From assembly GCA_947498595.1 (NCBI GenBank), contig CANMKX010000016.1:48056-112055 (forward strand): a stretch of DNA of 64,000 nucleotides. The letters run 5' to 3'. Numbering within the stretch: position 1 is the first letter of the stretch; each line of letters opens with the position of its first letter. The position numbers were made by a program, and so were the translations under genes. The notes below the pieces were generated by a model, which searched no databases, was not told the DNA's origin, and worked only from the letters and a program-made list of their open reading frames with translations. The DNA is from an uncultured Aquimarina sp. (GTDB taxonomy: Bacteria; Bacteroidota; Bacteroidia; Flavobacteriales; Flavobacteriaceae). Shown in pieces: positions 48,619 to 58,508 of this stretch.

Positions 48619-48649
48619 CAAAAGTATGATTTTTTTTCGGGAAATCAAA
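48619..48649 (-). promoter_or_regulatory. Consensus promoter of the ribosomal superoperon (rpsL)
   Basis: On the minus strand TTTG (48646-48649), a spacer of exactly 19 bases, and TACTTTTG (48619-48626) match TTTG-N19-TAnnTTTG at every fixed position. Transcription should start near 48612, about 45 bases before the rpsL ATG. Confidence 0.87.
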
Positions 48650-48729
48650 TCCTAAAGCATTAATTTTCAATCAGATTAAAAACTGTCAATGAACCTTATA
48701 CTATTTCGCCTTACTTTTACGTTATTTTT

Positions 48730-50451
48730 ATGATTTTAAAGCTTATGTGTAAAAAATTACATCCCCCTAGTCTTCTTTTATTTTTTTCATTTCTTTTCTT
48801 AAGTCTTTCTTCTCATTCTCAAGACAAAAAACTTCATCTTAAAATATCTGGAAGTAATATTATTGAAACTAAAATCATTGATAGCATTTCATATTTAAAG
48901 AAACATAACAACTATATATCCATTGAAAAAGAAGTAAATTCTATCCAAAAAAATCTATTCAATAAAGGCTATTTTGACCTTTCTATATATAAGAAACAAA
49001 AAACCTCAGATTCGCTTTATCAATACGAACTGTCTTTAAATCGAAAATATGATATCATAAAAGTTCGTTATAATTCAAAAAAAATCAAAAAAAACATCAT
49101 TGATCCATTTCTAATCTCATTAACAGATAGCACTTTCACTATAGCAACAAATAATTATCCTCTTTTATTAAATAAACTTTCTAAATACTATTCTAACTCT
49201 GGTAACCCTTTTAATTCAATAACGCTAGAAAACATCAAAAAAAAAGACGATACTATTAGTGGTATACTAAACGTATATAAATCAAAAGAAAGATCTATTG
49301 ACAATGTTTTTATTAAAGGATATACAAAATTCCCAAAATCTTACCTTAAATATTACGGTAAAATCAAAAAAGGGAAAAAATTCAATCAAGATCAAATAAT
49401 ATCAAAATCTGAAAAATTAAATAATTTAAGTTTTGTTAAAAATATAAAACCCCCAGAGATTCTCTTTACGAAGGACTCTACTAATCTTTTCTTTTACTTA
49501 CAAAAAGTACCGACTAATAGTTTTGAAGGTTTTTTAGGGTTTACTAATAATTCTGAAACTAATGACCTTGAATTTAATGGTAATGTAAATTTAAAATTGG
49601 TCAACAATTTAAATTATGGAGAAGAATTAAAAATTATTTACAAAAATGACGGAAGAGAACAACAACTGTTTAACATTAATGTATCCCTCCCCTTTTTACT
49701 AAAGAGCCCTATAGGAATTAAAGCTTCATTAGAAATTTTTAGAAAAGATTCAAGTTTTGTAGCCACAAAACAAGGTATCAATTTAAATTATATTATTAAT
49801 AGTAAAAGTGAAGTATCCTTAGGATATAAAAGCATCACTTCTTCTAATTTATTAAACACACAACCTTCTAATAGCAATATAGAAGATATCAATTCCTCCT
49901 TTCTTACATCTAATATAAACTATACTATAGTTGGCAACAGCATAATCACTCCTATTAAAACAAAGATATCAACCATTAACGATATAGGTACTCGTAAGGA
50001 TAATACAGAATCTGTGACTCAATTTAGGACATTAACCACTTTAGAACAGGCTTTTATTTTAAACAACAGAAATACTATCTATTTAAATAACATCACTGGT
50101 TTTTTATCTTCTAAAAATGTATTCGACAATGAATTATTTCGCTTTGGTGGAATCAATTCTATTCGGGGGTTCGAAGAAAATAGTATTCAAGCTTCACTAT
50201 TCAATGTTTTAAGATCTGAATACCGTTATTTACTCTCTCCAAATTTATATGTTAATTCAATTATTGACTATGCCTATTTTGAAGAAAAAAACACCAATAT
50301 TACTGATAATTTAACCAGTATCGGTTTTGGTTTGGGTTTAAGAAATCAAACCGGATTGTTCAAGGTTATTTTTGCAAATGGAAAAAACAGCAATCAAAGT
50401 TTTCGTTTTAACAACACTAAAATACATATCAATTTTACTGCATTTTTTTAA
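48730..50451 (+). CDS. Omp85-like (BamA/TamA-type) outer membrane protein
   Basis: The 573-residue protein has a signal peptide (about 1-30, hydrophobic, ending SSHSQ). POTRA-like domains (about 35-255; one is FIKGYTKFPKSYLKYYGKI) and a beta-barrel (about 265-573) follow. The barrel holds IRGFEENS, the (V/I)RGF motif of the Omp85 family, and the protein ends with phenylalanine, as barrel proteins do. It might insert or export proteins or lipids, like TamA. ATG at 48748 is a possible later start. Divergent from rpsL. Confidence 0.78.
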   Translation: MILKLMCKKLHPPSLLLFFSFLFLSLSSHSQDKKLHLKISGSNIIETKIIDSISYLKKHNNYISIEKEVNSIQKNLFNKGYFDLSIYKKQKTSDSLYQYELSLNRKYDIIKVRYNSKKIKKNIIDPFLISLTDSTFTIATNNYPLLLNKLSKYYSNSGNPFNSITLENIKKKDDTISGILNVYKSKERSIDNVFIKGYTKFPKSYLKYYGKIKKGKKFNQDQIISKSEKLNNLSFVKNIKPPEILFTKDSTNLFFYLQKVPTNSFEGFLGFTNNSETNDLEFNGNVNLKLVNNLNYGEELKIIYKNDGREQQLFNINVSLPFLLKSPIGIKASLEIFRKDSSFVATKQGINLNYIINSKSEVSLGYKSITSSNLLNTQPSNSNIEDINSSFLTSNINYTIVGNSIITPIKTKISTINDIGTRKDNTESVTQFRTLTTLEQAFILNNRNTIYLNNITGFLSSKNVFDNELFRFGGINSIRGFEENSIQASLFNVLRSEYRYLLSPNLYVNSIIDYAYFEEKNTNITDNLTSIGFGLGLRNQTGLFKVIFANGKNSNQSFRFNNTKIHINFTAFF

Positions 50452-50511
50452 ATAAAAAAATGCATTTTTTTTACTATTTCGCCCAAAAAGATGCATTAAA
50501 CTTAAAAAAAA

Positions 50512-50543
50512 GTTGTTTACTAAGATTTTTATATTGATTTTTG
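50512..50543 (+). promoter_or_regulatory. Promoter-like region of the first SusC operon
   Basis: GTTG (50512-50515), 20 bases, GATTTTTG (50536-50543), 30 bases before the ATG. The same arrangement, with many identical flanking bases, stands before the second SusC gene (55396-55427). GATTTTTG differs from TAnnTTTG in the first base only. Confidence 0.5.
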
Positions 50544-50572
50544 GCATTGGCTAATTCAAATAATTAAAAATA

Positions 50573-53500
50573 ATGAAATCAACTTTCAAGCAAATCCTAA
50601 CACTATTCATGGTGTTAGTGGTGCAACTTGCGTTTGCACAAGAAAAAATTATTTCTGGGACAATAACTGATAATAATGGGATGCCATTACCTGGAGTAAA
50701 TATATTAATTCAAAATACTAATATTGGAACTCAATCAGACTTTGACGGAAAATATAATATTAAAACCAATAAAGGAGCTGTATTAGTATTTAGTTATGTT
50801 GGGTTTTCAAAAAAAACTATTGTAGTAAACGAAAGTAATACTATCAATGTAGCATTGGAAGAAGATGCAGCACAACTTGAAGAAGTTGTAGTAACTGCAT
50901 TAGGTGTTAAATCCAAACCTAGATCTTTAAGTTATGCTGTACAAACAGTAACAGCTGATGATATAGCTAATACTGGAGAAACAAACATCACAACTTCTTT
51001 AGCATCAAAAGCTGCAGGAGTTAGCGTTGTCTCTTCTTCTGGTTCAGTAGGAGCTTCTGCAAATATTAGAATAAGAGGTAATACTTCTATTAACAGAACC
51101 AATAGTCCTTTATTTGTTGTTGATGGTATTCCAATAGATAACTCTTCATCTGGAAACGCAACTGGTGGGACAGATAATTCAAACAGAGCTATTGATCTTA
51201 ATCAAAATGATATAGAATCAATAAACATTCTTAAAGGTGTAGCTGCACAAACTCTTTATGGTTTAAGAGCTGCAAATGGAGTTGTTTTAATTACCACAAA
51301 AAAAGGTAAATCAGGAACACCAACAGTAACCGTATCATCTAATTTAGCTTTTAGTGAAGTAAACGGTTTCCCTGACCTTCAAAAACAATTTGCTCAAGGT
51401 CGTTCTGTTGGAGGTGTCCCTACATATAGAGGTCCTGAGACTGGTGAAGGTTTTTCATGGGGTCCAGCTATTAGTAGCTTAGAATTTGATGGTGATTCTT
51501 CTTATGACTTTGATAGAAATGGTAGACTTGTTCCTTTAGGTACTGGAAACGGAAGATCAGCTGTTGCTTATGATAACCTTACATTTTTTAAAACTGGAAT
51601 TTCTACAGATTTAAACGTATCTGTTAGAGGTGGTACAGAGAAAGTTCGTTATTATGTTTCTGGTGGTAAGTTAGATCAAACTGGAACTGCACCAACAGAA
51701 GAATTTGGAAGAACATCATTCAGAGCTAACATAGAAGCTGAGTTAGCTAAAAAGTTAACTTTAAATGCTAATGGTAACTATGTTAAATCTGGAGGAAGAA
51801 GAGTACAAAGAGGTTCAAATATATCTGGTATTATGCTAGGTTTATTAAGAACAACTCCAACTTTTGATAACGGTAATGGTTTGACTGGTACTGATGCTGC
51901 AAATACTCCTTCTACTTATACTAACCCTGATGGCTCACAGAGAAGTTATAGAGCTGGTATATATGACAATCCATATTGGACTGTAGCAAAAAATCCGTCT
52001 TTTGATGATGTACATAGATTTATTGGTAGTTTTGCTTTAGATTACAAAGCAACAGATTGGTTATCAATTAGAGGTAGTTATGGATATGATAGATATACTG
52101 ATACAAGAAAATCTGGAATTGATATTGGTTCAGCAGCTGATGCAGGAGGACAAGTTATAGACACAGATATAAGTAATGAAGATATCAATAGCCAATTATT
52201 ATTCATTATTAATAAGAACTTTGGAGAAAAGTTAACTTTTGGTTCAACATTTGGGGTAAATCAATTTAAAACAGAATTTTCTCAAAGACAGACTACAGGT
52301 TTTGGATTAACAATACCTGGTTTCTTTCATGTATCAAACAGTGCTTCTCAAACCAACACAGAAACAATTAATAGAAGAGAGCTAAGAGGTGCACTAGCAA
52401 ATGTTACTTTAGGTTACGATGATATGCTATTCTTTAATGGTTCATTCAGAAATGACTGGTCATCGACTCTTCCTGAAGATGACAATAGTTTTCAAAGTTA
52501 TGGAGTTGGAGGAAGTTTCATATTTACAGAACTTATGAATGAGGACTTATTTTTAAACTACGGTAAATTAAGAGCTTCATGGGGAAAATCGGGTAATGAT
52601 GCATCAACTTTTGCTACAATTACTTATTACAACCCTGGTAGTGCAGGTGGAGATGGTTTTATAGACAACAATATATTCCCTTTATTTTCTTCTGTAGCAT
52701 TTGAAAGATCTGGTCAATTAGGTAATTCAAATATAAGACCTGAAACAACAACTGAATTTGAAATTGGTACTGAATTAAAATTCTTTAAATCAAGATTATC
52801 TTTAGATGTAGCTTATTATAACAAAGAAACTAAAGATCAAATTATATCTGTAAATCAACCTGCTACTACTGGATATACTAATCGTGTAATTAATGCAGGT
52901 GTAATTTCAAATAAAGGATGGGAAATAACTGCTGGAATTACTCCTATAAAAACAAATGACTTTAATTGGAATATAGATTTAAACTGGACAAAATATGAGA
53001 ATGTTGTAGAAGAGCTTGTTGAAGGTATTGAACCTATTTTTCTTCAAGGAGGTGGATTCAATTCTACATCTTCACGTGCTGTTGAAGGTTTTCAATATGG
53101 TGCGATCTATGGAAGTAGATGGTTAAGAGATGATAATGGAAATATTCTAGTAGATGACAATGGATGGGGAATTGTAGATCCTGAAAATGGAGTTGTAGGA
53201 GATCCAAATCCAGATTGGACATTAGGTATTAGAAATAATGTTTCATATAAAAACTTTACTCTTTCTGCATTATTAGATATCAGACAAGGTGGAGATGTTT
53301 GGTGTGGAACATGCGGGATCTTAGATTATTTTGGTGTTTCTGAAATAACTGGTGAATTAAGAAATCAAACTTTTGTATTTGAAGGTGTACGTCAATCTGA
53401 TGGGCAACCAAACACTACAGAAGTTCAATATGTGGATCCTGCTGGGGATTTAGGTGATAATAGATGGGTTAGATACGGTTTTGGAGGTGTAAGTGAAGAC

Positions 53501-53755
53501 AATGTTCACGATGCTTCGTTTGTAAAACTAAGAGAAGTTTCTTTAACATATTCTTTACCTGATAATTTTTTAGATAGTACATTCTTATCTTCAGCCTCTT
53601 TAACTCTTTCAGGTAGAAATCTTTTAGTAATAACAGATTATCCTGGGATTGATCCAGAAACAAATCTTTCTGGAGATTCTAATGGTTTTGGTTTAGATTA
53701 TTTCAATCAACCAAACACGAGAAGTTACTCTGTAGCCTTAAAATTAACATTCTAA
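50573..53755 (+). CDS. SusC/RagA-type TonB-dependent receptor (first pair)
   Basis: The 1060-residue outer membrane transporter has a signal peptide (1-22, ending AFA). A carboxypeptidase-D-like regulatory domain (about 25-100) follows, with GVNILIQNTNIGTQSDFDGKY, then a TonB-box-like EEVVVTALG. The plug (about 110-225) carries FVVDGIPIDN and LKGVAAQTLYGLRAANGVVLI, and the barrel ends in LKLTF. With its SusD partner 10 bases downstream it imports an unknown oligosaccharide or peptide using TonB energy. No glycoside hydrolase lies nearby, so the substrate cannot be named. Confidence 0.93.
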   Translation: MKSTFKQILTLFMVLVVQLAFAQEKIISGTITDNNGMPLPGVNILIQNTNIGTQSDFDGKYNIKTNKGAVLVFSYVGFSKKTIVVNESNTINVALEEDAAQLEEVVVTALGVKSKPRSLSYAVQTVTADDIANTGETNITTSLASKAAGVSVVSSSGSVGASANIRIRGNTSINRTNSPLFVVDGIPIDNSSSGNATGGTDNSNRAIDLNQNDIESINILKGVAAQTLYGLRAANGVVLITTKKGKSGTPTVTVSSNLAFSEVNGFPDLQKQFAQGRSVGGVPTYRGPETGEGFSWGPAISSLEFDGDSSYDFDRNGRLVPLGTGNGRSAVAYDNLTFFKTGISTDLNVSVRGGTEKVRYYVSGGKLDQTGTAPTEEFGRTSFRANIEAELAKKLTLNANGNYVKSGGRRVQRGSNISGIMLGLLRTTPTFDNGNGLTGTDAANTPSTYTNPDGSQRSYRAGIYDNPYWTVAKNPSFDDVHRFIGSFALDYKATDWLSIRGSYGYDRYTDTRKSGIDIGSAADAGGQVIDTDISNEDINSQLLFIINKNFGEKLTFGSTFGVNQFKTEFSQRQTTGFGLTIPGFFHVSNSASQTNTETINRRELRGALANVTLGYDDMLFFNGSFRNDWSSTLPEDDNSFQSYGVGGSFIFTELMNEDLFLNYGKLRASWGKSGNDASTFATITYYNPGSAGGDGFIDNNIFPLFSSVAFERSGQLGNSNIRPETTTEFEIGTELKFFKSRLSLDVAYYNKETKDQIISVNQPATTGYTNRVINAGVISNKGWEITAGITPIKTNDFNWNIDLNWTKYENVVEELVEGIEPIFLQGGGFNSTSSRAVEGFQYGAIYGSRWLRDDNGNILVDDNGWGIVDPENGVVGDPNPDWTLGIRNNVSYKNFTLSALLDIRQGGDVWCGTCGILDYFGVSEITGELRNQTFVFEGVRQSDGQPNTTEVQYVDPAGDLGDNRWVRYGFGGVSEDNVHDASFVKLREVSLTYSLPDNFLDSTFLSSASLTLSGRNLLVITDYPGIDPETNLSGDSNGFGLDYFNQPNTRSYSVALKLTF

Positions 53756-53765
53756 AGACATTACA

Positions 53766-55127
53766 ATGAAAAAACATATTTTAGCAATAATAACATTGGT
53801 TATAGCTGGTTTAGTTTCATCATGCGGTGATTTTGATGATTTAAATCAAGATCCTACTAGGCCTGGTGGAGACAGCGTAAGTTTAGTTGCAATCACACCG
53901 ACAATGCAAACTCAAACACATAGAAATTTATTAGCAAATGGAGCTAGATTATCTGGAATAGTAACTCAACAATGGATAGGTTTTGATGCGCAACAAGTTG
54001 CATTTACATCTTATGACATTGGAGAATCAGATATAAGTAACATATGGGAAAATGGTTTATATACAGGTTCTATGAGAGATTGCAATGATATGATCACTAG
54101 AGCAACAGCAGAAAACGCTACTCATACTAGAGCTGTAGCAAAAATCTATATGGCAATAAATTTAGGTTTAGCTACAAATTTATGGGGAGACGTTCCTTAT
54201 TCTGAAGCTTTTTTAGGAGAGCAAAATTTATCACCTGCATACGACAGTCAATCAGATATCTATAATTCAATACAAACATTATTAGATGAAGCAATTATAG
54301 ATTTAGCTACAAATGATCCTTTAGGTGTACAAGGTGATTTAGTTAATGCAGATTGGACAGCTACTGCTCATGCGTTAAAAGCGAGATTCTATATGCAATT
54401 AACAAAAAGAGATGTAAATGCTTCAACAAAAGCATTATCAGAAATAGCATTAGCATTTACCGGTAATTCTGATCAGCCTATTTTTAATTTTGAAGCAACT
54501 CCAAATGGAGGTAATCCTCTTGCAAATTTTGGTTTACAAAGACCAAATACAATGATAATTGATCCTCATTTTGATAACATAATGTCTACAGATCCTAGAA
54601 GATCATTCTTAATGGTACCAAATACTGATGGAGATCAATTATATTTTGAATCTGGAAATACTGATTTATTTTGGGCTCAATTAGATTCTCCATCACCTAT
54701 TATTACTTATTCAGAATTAAAATTCTTAGAAGCTGAAGCAACACAAAGAACAGGTGGTAATGCATTACCTATTTTACATGCTGCTATAAGAGCTAACATG
54801 GAGTTTATTGGTGTAGCAGAAGCTCAAATCACGAGTTATTTAGCAACTATAACTACTTCTGACTTAGAAGTAATTATTACAGAAAAATATAAATCTTTGT
54901 ATGGTGCTAATCCAATTCAAATTTGGAATGATTATAGACGAACGAATTACCCAACATTAGTTCCTAATCCGAATGGTATGAATGGTAATGATCCTTCAGG
55001 TATCATTCCTAGAAGATTTTTGTACCCACAATCTGAAAGATTATCGAATACAAATTCATACAATAATGCTATAACTAATCAAGGTGGACATTTATTAGAT
55101 GTTGATACTTGGGCATATGCAAACTAA
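53766..55127 (+). CDS. SusD-like nutrient-binding lipoprotein (first pair)
   Basis: The 453-residue protein has a lipobox GLVSSC (Cys20). It shows the TPR-rich SusD-like pattern of the shorter subfamily (YMAINLGLATNLWGDVPYSEAF, ITYSELKFLEAEA, YKSLYGANPIQIWNDYRRT). It caps the SusC channel on the cell surface and binds the ligand. It is translated 10 bases after the SusC gene and ends before a strong terminator. Confidence 0.92.
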   Translation: MKKHILAIITLVIAGLVSSCGDFDDLNQDPTRPGGDSVSLVAITPTMQTQTHRNLLANGARLSGIVTQQWIGFDAQQVAFTSYDIGESDISNIWENGLYTGSMRDCNDMITRATAENATHTRAVAKIYMAINLGLATNLWGDVPYSEAFLGEQNLSPAYDSQSDIYNSIQTLLDEAIIDLATNDPLGVQGDLVNADWTATAHALKARFYMQLTKRDVNASTKALSEIALAFTGNSDQPIFNFEATPNGGNPLANFGLQRPNTMIIDPHFDNIMSTDPRRSFLMVPNTDGDQLYFESGNTDLFWAQLDSPSPIITYSELKFLEAEATQRTGGNALPILHAAIRANMEFIGVAEAQITSYLATITTSDLEVIITEKYKSLYGANPIQIWNDYRRTNYPTLVPNPNGMNGNDPSGIIPRRFLYPQSERLSNTNSYNNAITNQGGHLLDVDTWAYAN

Positions 55128-55150
55128 GTTTAGCTATTAAAACATTATTA

Positions 55151-55195
55151 TTAAGAGCTTCAATTGTAAATATAATTGAAGCTCTTAATTTTTTC
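55151..55195 (+). terminator. Intrinsic terminator after the first SusC/D operon
   Basis: A perfect 15-bp stem (TTAAGAGCTTCAATT with its complement, eight-base loop) is followed by six T. Confidence 0.9.
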
Positions 55196-55395
55196 ATAAT
55201 TTTTCACATTTAAGATCACAAAAAACACTAAAACTAAAACAGACAAACTCCAGAACTCTACATATCAAACAATTAAAGACAAAAAAGAGTTATACATCTC
55301 AAAAAACAAATCACTTTCCTTATTAAGAAATCCTCAAAAAAAGTTCCATTTTATTAAAAGAACACCTGTTATAATTCAAATTTTAATATCAAAAA

Positions 55396-55427
55396 GTTGT
55401 TTTATAAAGATATTATTATGATTTTTG
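55396..55427 (+). promoter_or_regulatory. Promoter-like region of the second SusC operon
   Basis: GTTG (55396-55399), 20 bases, GATTTTTG (55420-55427), 29 bases before the ATG. It is nearly the same as the region before the first SusC gene, including AAAAAGTTGTTT upstream and TAATTCAAA downstream, which suggests the two operons are controlled together. Confidence 0.5.
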
Positions 55428-55455
55428 AAACTGGTTAATTCAAACAAATTGTAAA

Positions 55456-58400
55456 ATGAGAACAAAGTTTAGTGGAATTTTAACGCTACTATTAGCGTTT
55501 GTTGTGCAACTCACGTTTGCGCAAACAAAAACAATCTCAGGTAATGTTACTGATGATAGTGGACTACCATTACCGGGAGTGAATGTCGTTAAAAAAGGCA
55601 CATCTGATGGAACCCAAACAGATTTTGATGGAATATATTCTATTAAAGCTGATAAAGGTTCTGTTTTAGTTTTTAGCTATGTTGGCTTTAAAGCTAAAGA
55701 AGTTACAGTAGGAGATAGAAACTCTATCAACGTCCAATTATTTGCAGACGCAGCTGAATTAGAGGAAGTTGTAGTAGAAGCCTTTAGAACTTCTACAAAA
55801 GCAACATCAAATATTTCTTCTGTAACGATTACAGCTCAGACTGTAGAAGCAAGACCTAATGCTTCATTTGTCCAAACTCTACAAGGTCAAGTAGCTGGTC
55901 TTAATATTACTACAAGTACAGGACAACCTGGAGGTAATAGTACTATTAACTTAAGAGGTATTAGTTCTATTAATGGTAATACAGAGCCATTATTTATTAT
56001 TGATGGTGCTCCTGTTGATGAAGATAACTTTCGTAGTTTAAACCCTAATGATATTGAATCTTTATCAGTATTAAAAGATGCGGGTGCAACAGCTATTTAC
56101 GGAAATAGAGGTGCAAATGGAGTTATTATAATTAAAACAAAAAGAGGAGGATTTAATTCTAAATTAAAAATTAGTTATACAGGTATTACTAGTTTTTCTG
56201 AATTACAAGAAGCTGATTATAGTTTAAATAATTCTCAGCAACAATTACAATTAGAAAGAGATTTCGGATCAGGTTTAGGTACAACTTTAACAGATGCTGA
56301 AATTGCTGCGTTTGGTACTACTGATTGGGCTGATGTGTTTTTTGATACTGGTATAACACAGAATCATACATTAAGTCTTACAAGTGGTGGTAAAAATGTT
56401 TCTACATTTACATCATTTGGATATTATGATCAAGAAGGAATTCTTCAACAAAGTGGTTTAAAAAGATTTAACTTCAGAAACAATGTATCTGGTAAATCTG
56501 ATAATGACAAATTTAACTACGGAACTAATTTTAGTATTAACTATTCTGAAAACGAAGAGCCTAATAGTATAGGTAGTGGAGCTATTAACAGAAACTATGT
56601 TCTTGGAGCATTTCAATCTGTTCCTTATTTATCTCCAGCAGATTACACTAATGGTGCTGATTTAGTTGCTCAAGGTAACTTCTTCAGAAACACTCCATTA
56701 TTACTTTTAGATAGATTGAATACGTTTGCAAGAACTGAAAATGAAGTTAAAATTATTGCTAGTGCAAATGCAAGCTATAAAATAACTAAAGATATAACTG
56801 CAAGTGCTACAATTAGTGGTGATTTCACTGATCAGCAAAGATTTAGAGCTGAAGGACCAGAATCATTTAATGCAATTTTATTTGCACAGAATGGTAATAC
56901 GACTCCAGGTTTTCAAGATCAAAGAACAACTCGTACGTTCGCTTTTAACTCTTTAACATCTATCAATTATCATAAAACTTTTGCAGAAAAGCATACTGTA
57001 GATGTATCTGCATTTACAGAATATTTTAAAGCTCATTTAATTAACTTTGGGTTTCAGCAAAATGGTTTAAACCCTCGTACTTTCTCTTTTGGTGATGGTT
57101 CTGGTTTTGTACCTGATAACTCAGCTAATGACTTTTTTGTAGACACAGTTGATTCAACATTATCTAATGCAGGTTTATTCTCGTATTTTGGTCAAGCTGA
57201 TTATGATTATGATCAAAAATATGGTTTATCAGCTACAGTTAGACGTGATGCTTCATATAGATTCTCTGAAAGTAATAGATGGGGTACTTTTTATTCAGTA
57301 TCTGGTAGATGGAATATTAGTGCAGAAAACTTTATGCAAGATTCAATCTTTGATTTATTAAAATTAAGAGCATCTTATGGTACTGCTGGAAACCAGCGAA
57401 TCGTTGATGCTGTAGGTCAATTTGCTTATTTCAGTGCACCAGATTTAACTCGTGATTTATTTGCTACTGGAGCAGGTTATGCAGGTCAAGGAGCTCTTTC
57501 TTTAGCTCAAATCGGAAACAATACTCTAAAATGGGAAACAGTTGTATCTTCAAACATTGGTTTAGATTTCGAATTGTTTAACAGAAGATTAAGAGGTAGT
57601 TTTGATGTATACCAAAGAAATACTGAAGATTTATTTCAAAACTCTCCAATCTCAGCTATTAACTCAGCAACTTCTTTACGAGCTAATGTAGGAGAACTTG
57701 AAAACAGAGGTTTTGATTTCAACTTAGCTTATGACGTTATAAAAAACGGAAACGATGGATTCAACCTTACTGTTAATGTAGTTGGTAACTATAATAAACA
57801 AGAAGTTATCGATTTACCAACAGAAGATGGTATTGTATTTAACGGTGGAAACACTGTATTAAGAGAAGGTGGACCTATTAATGAATATTATGTTTACAGA
57901 TATGTAGGAGTTAATCCAGCTAATGGTAACTTATTATTCTTAGATGCAAATGGAGATGTAACTGAAAATCCAAACCCAAATACAGATAGAGTATTTACAG
58001 GTAAAAATATTTCACCTGACTACCAAGGAAGTTTTGGTTTACAAGCTGATTATAAAGGTTTCTTTGCTACAGCTCAATTTAACTACACAATAGGAGTTGA
58101 TCGTTTTGATTTTGATTATAGTGGTTTCATTGATCCGAATGCTATTGGTCAATTTAGACACTCTACAGATTTACAAAGAGCTTGGACTCCTGATAACAGA
58201 ATTACAGATATACCATCTTTAACTGCAACAAACCTTGCGTTAGATGCTAACTCTGATAGATTCATAAGAAGTTCTGACTACTTACGTTTACGTTTCGCTA
58301 GTTTAGGATATAGCGTACCTTCTAAATTCTTAAAAAACACTGGGTTCTCAACTGTTAAGGCTTTTGTAAATGGTGAAAACTTATTTACAATAACTGAATG

Positions 58401-58491
58401 GCAAGGTTTTGATGCAGAAAGTGATAACTCTACTGCTAACCGTTACCCTACTCCAAGAGTAATTTCTATTGGATTCGAAATTGGATTTTAA
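55456..58491 (+). CDS. SusC/RagA-type TonB-dependent receptor (second pair)
   Basis: The 1011-residue transporter has a signal peptide (about 1-22, ending TFA). A regulatory domain (about 24-100, with GVNVVKKGTSDGTQTDFDGIY), an EEVVVEAF TonB-box region, a plug with FIIDGAPVDEDNFRSLNPNDIESLSVLKD-type sequence and a barrel follow. It ends GFEIGF. The N-terminal 100 residues resemble the first SusC, but plug and barrel differ widely, so substrates probably differ too. SusD follows after 17 bases. Confidence 0.93.
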   Translation: MRTKFSGILTLLLAFVVQLTFAQTKTISGNVTDDSGLPLPGVNVVKKGTSDGTQTDFDGIYSIKADKGSVLVFSYVGFKAKEVTVGDRNSINVQLFADAAELEEVVVEAFRTSTKATSNISSVTITAQTVEARPNASFVQTLQGQVAGLNITTSTGQPGGNSTINLRGISSINGNTEPLFIIDGAPVDEDNFRSLNPNDIESLSVLKDAGATAIYGNRGANGVIIIKTKRGGFNSKLKISYTGITSFSELQEADYSLNNSQQQLQLERDFGSGLGTTLTDAEIAAFGTTDWADVFFDTGITQNHTLSLTSGGKNVSTFTSFGYYDQEGILQQSGLKRFNFRNNVSGKSDNDKFNYGTNFSINYSENEEPNSIGSGAINRNYVLGAFQSVPYLSPADYTNGADLVAQGNFFRNTPLLLLDRLNTFARTENEVKIIASANASYKITKDITASATISGDFTDQQRFRAEGPESFNAILFAQNGNTTPGFQDQRTTRTFAFNSLTSINYHKTFAEKHTVDVSAFTEYFKAHLINFGFQQNGLNPRTFSFGDGSGFVPDNSANDFFVDTVDSTLSNAGLFSYFGQADYDYDQKYGLSATVRRDASYRFSESNRWGTFYSVSGRWNISAENFMQDSIFDLLKLRASYGTAGNQRIVDAVGQFAYFSAPDLTRDLFATGAGYAGQGALSLAQIGNNTLKWETVVSSNIGLDFELFNRRLRGSFDVYQRNTEDLFQNSPISAINSATSLRANVGELENRGFDFNLAYDVIKNGNDGFNLTVNVVGNYNKQEVIDLPTEDGIVFNGGNTVLREGGPINEYYVYRYVGVNPANGNLLFLDANGDVTENPNPNTDRVFTGKNISPDYQGSFGLQADYKGFFATAQFNYTIGVDRFDFDYSGFIDPNAIGQFRHSTDLQRAWTPDNRITDIPSLTATNLALDANSDRFIRSSDYLRLRFASLGYSVPSKFLKNTGFSTVKAFVNGENLFTITEWQGFDAESDNSTANRYPTPRVISIGFEIGF

Positions 58492-58508
58492 TTAAAATAA
58501 AATATAAG

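Larger units (their letters stand above)
55128..55455. other. Intergenic region between the two SusC/D operons
   Basis: These 328 bases hold the terminator of the first operon (55151-55195) and the promoter of the second (55396-55427). The 200 bases between are A+T-rich and show no gene, RNA or repeat that I can recognise. Confidence 0.7.

Noticed and set aside
50573..58491. The two SusC genes as a recent tandem duplication
   Set aside because: Only the signal and regulatory domain are similar; plug, barrel and SusD partners differ too much. Only the promoter regions are close.
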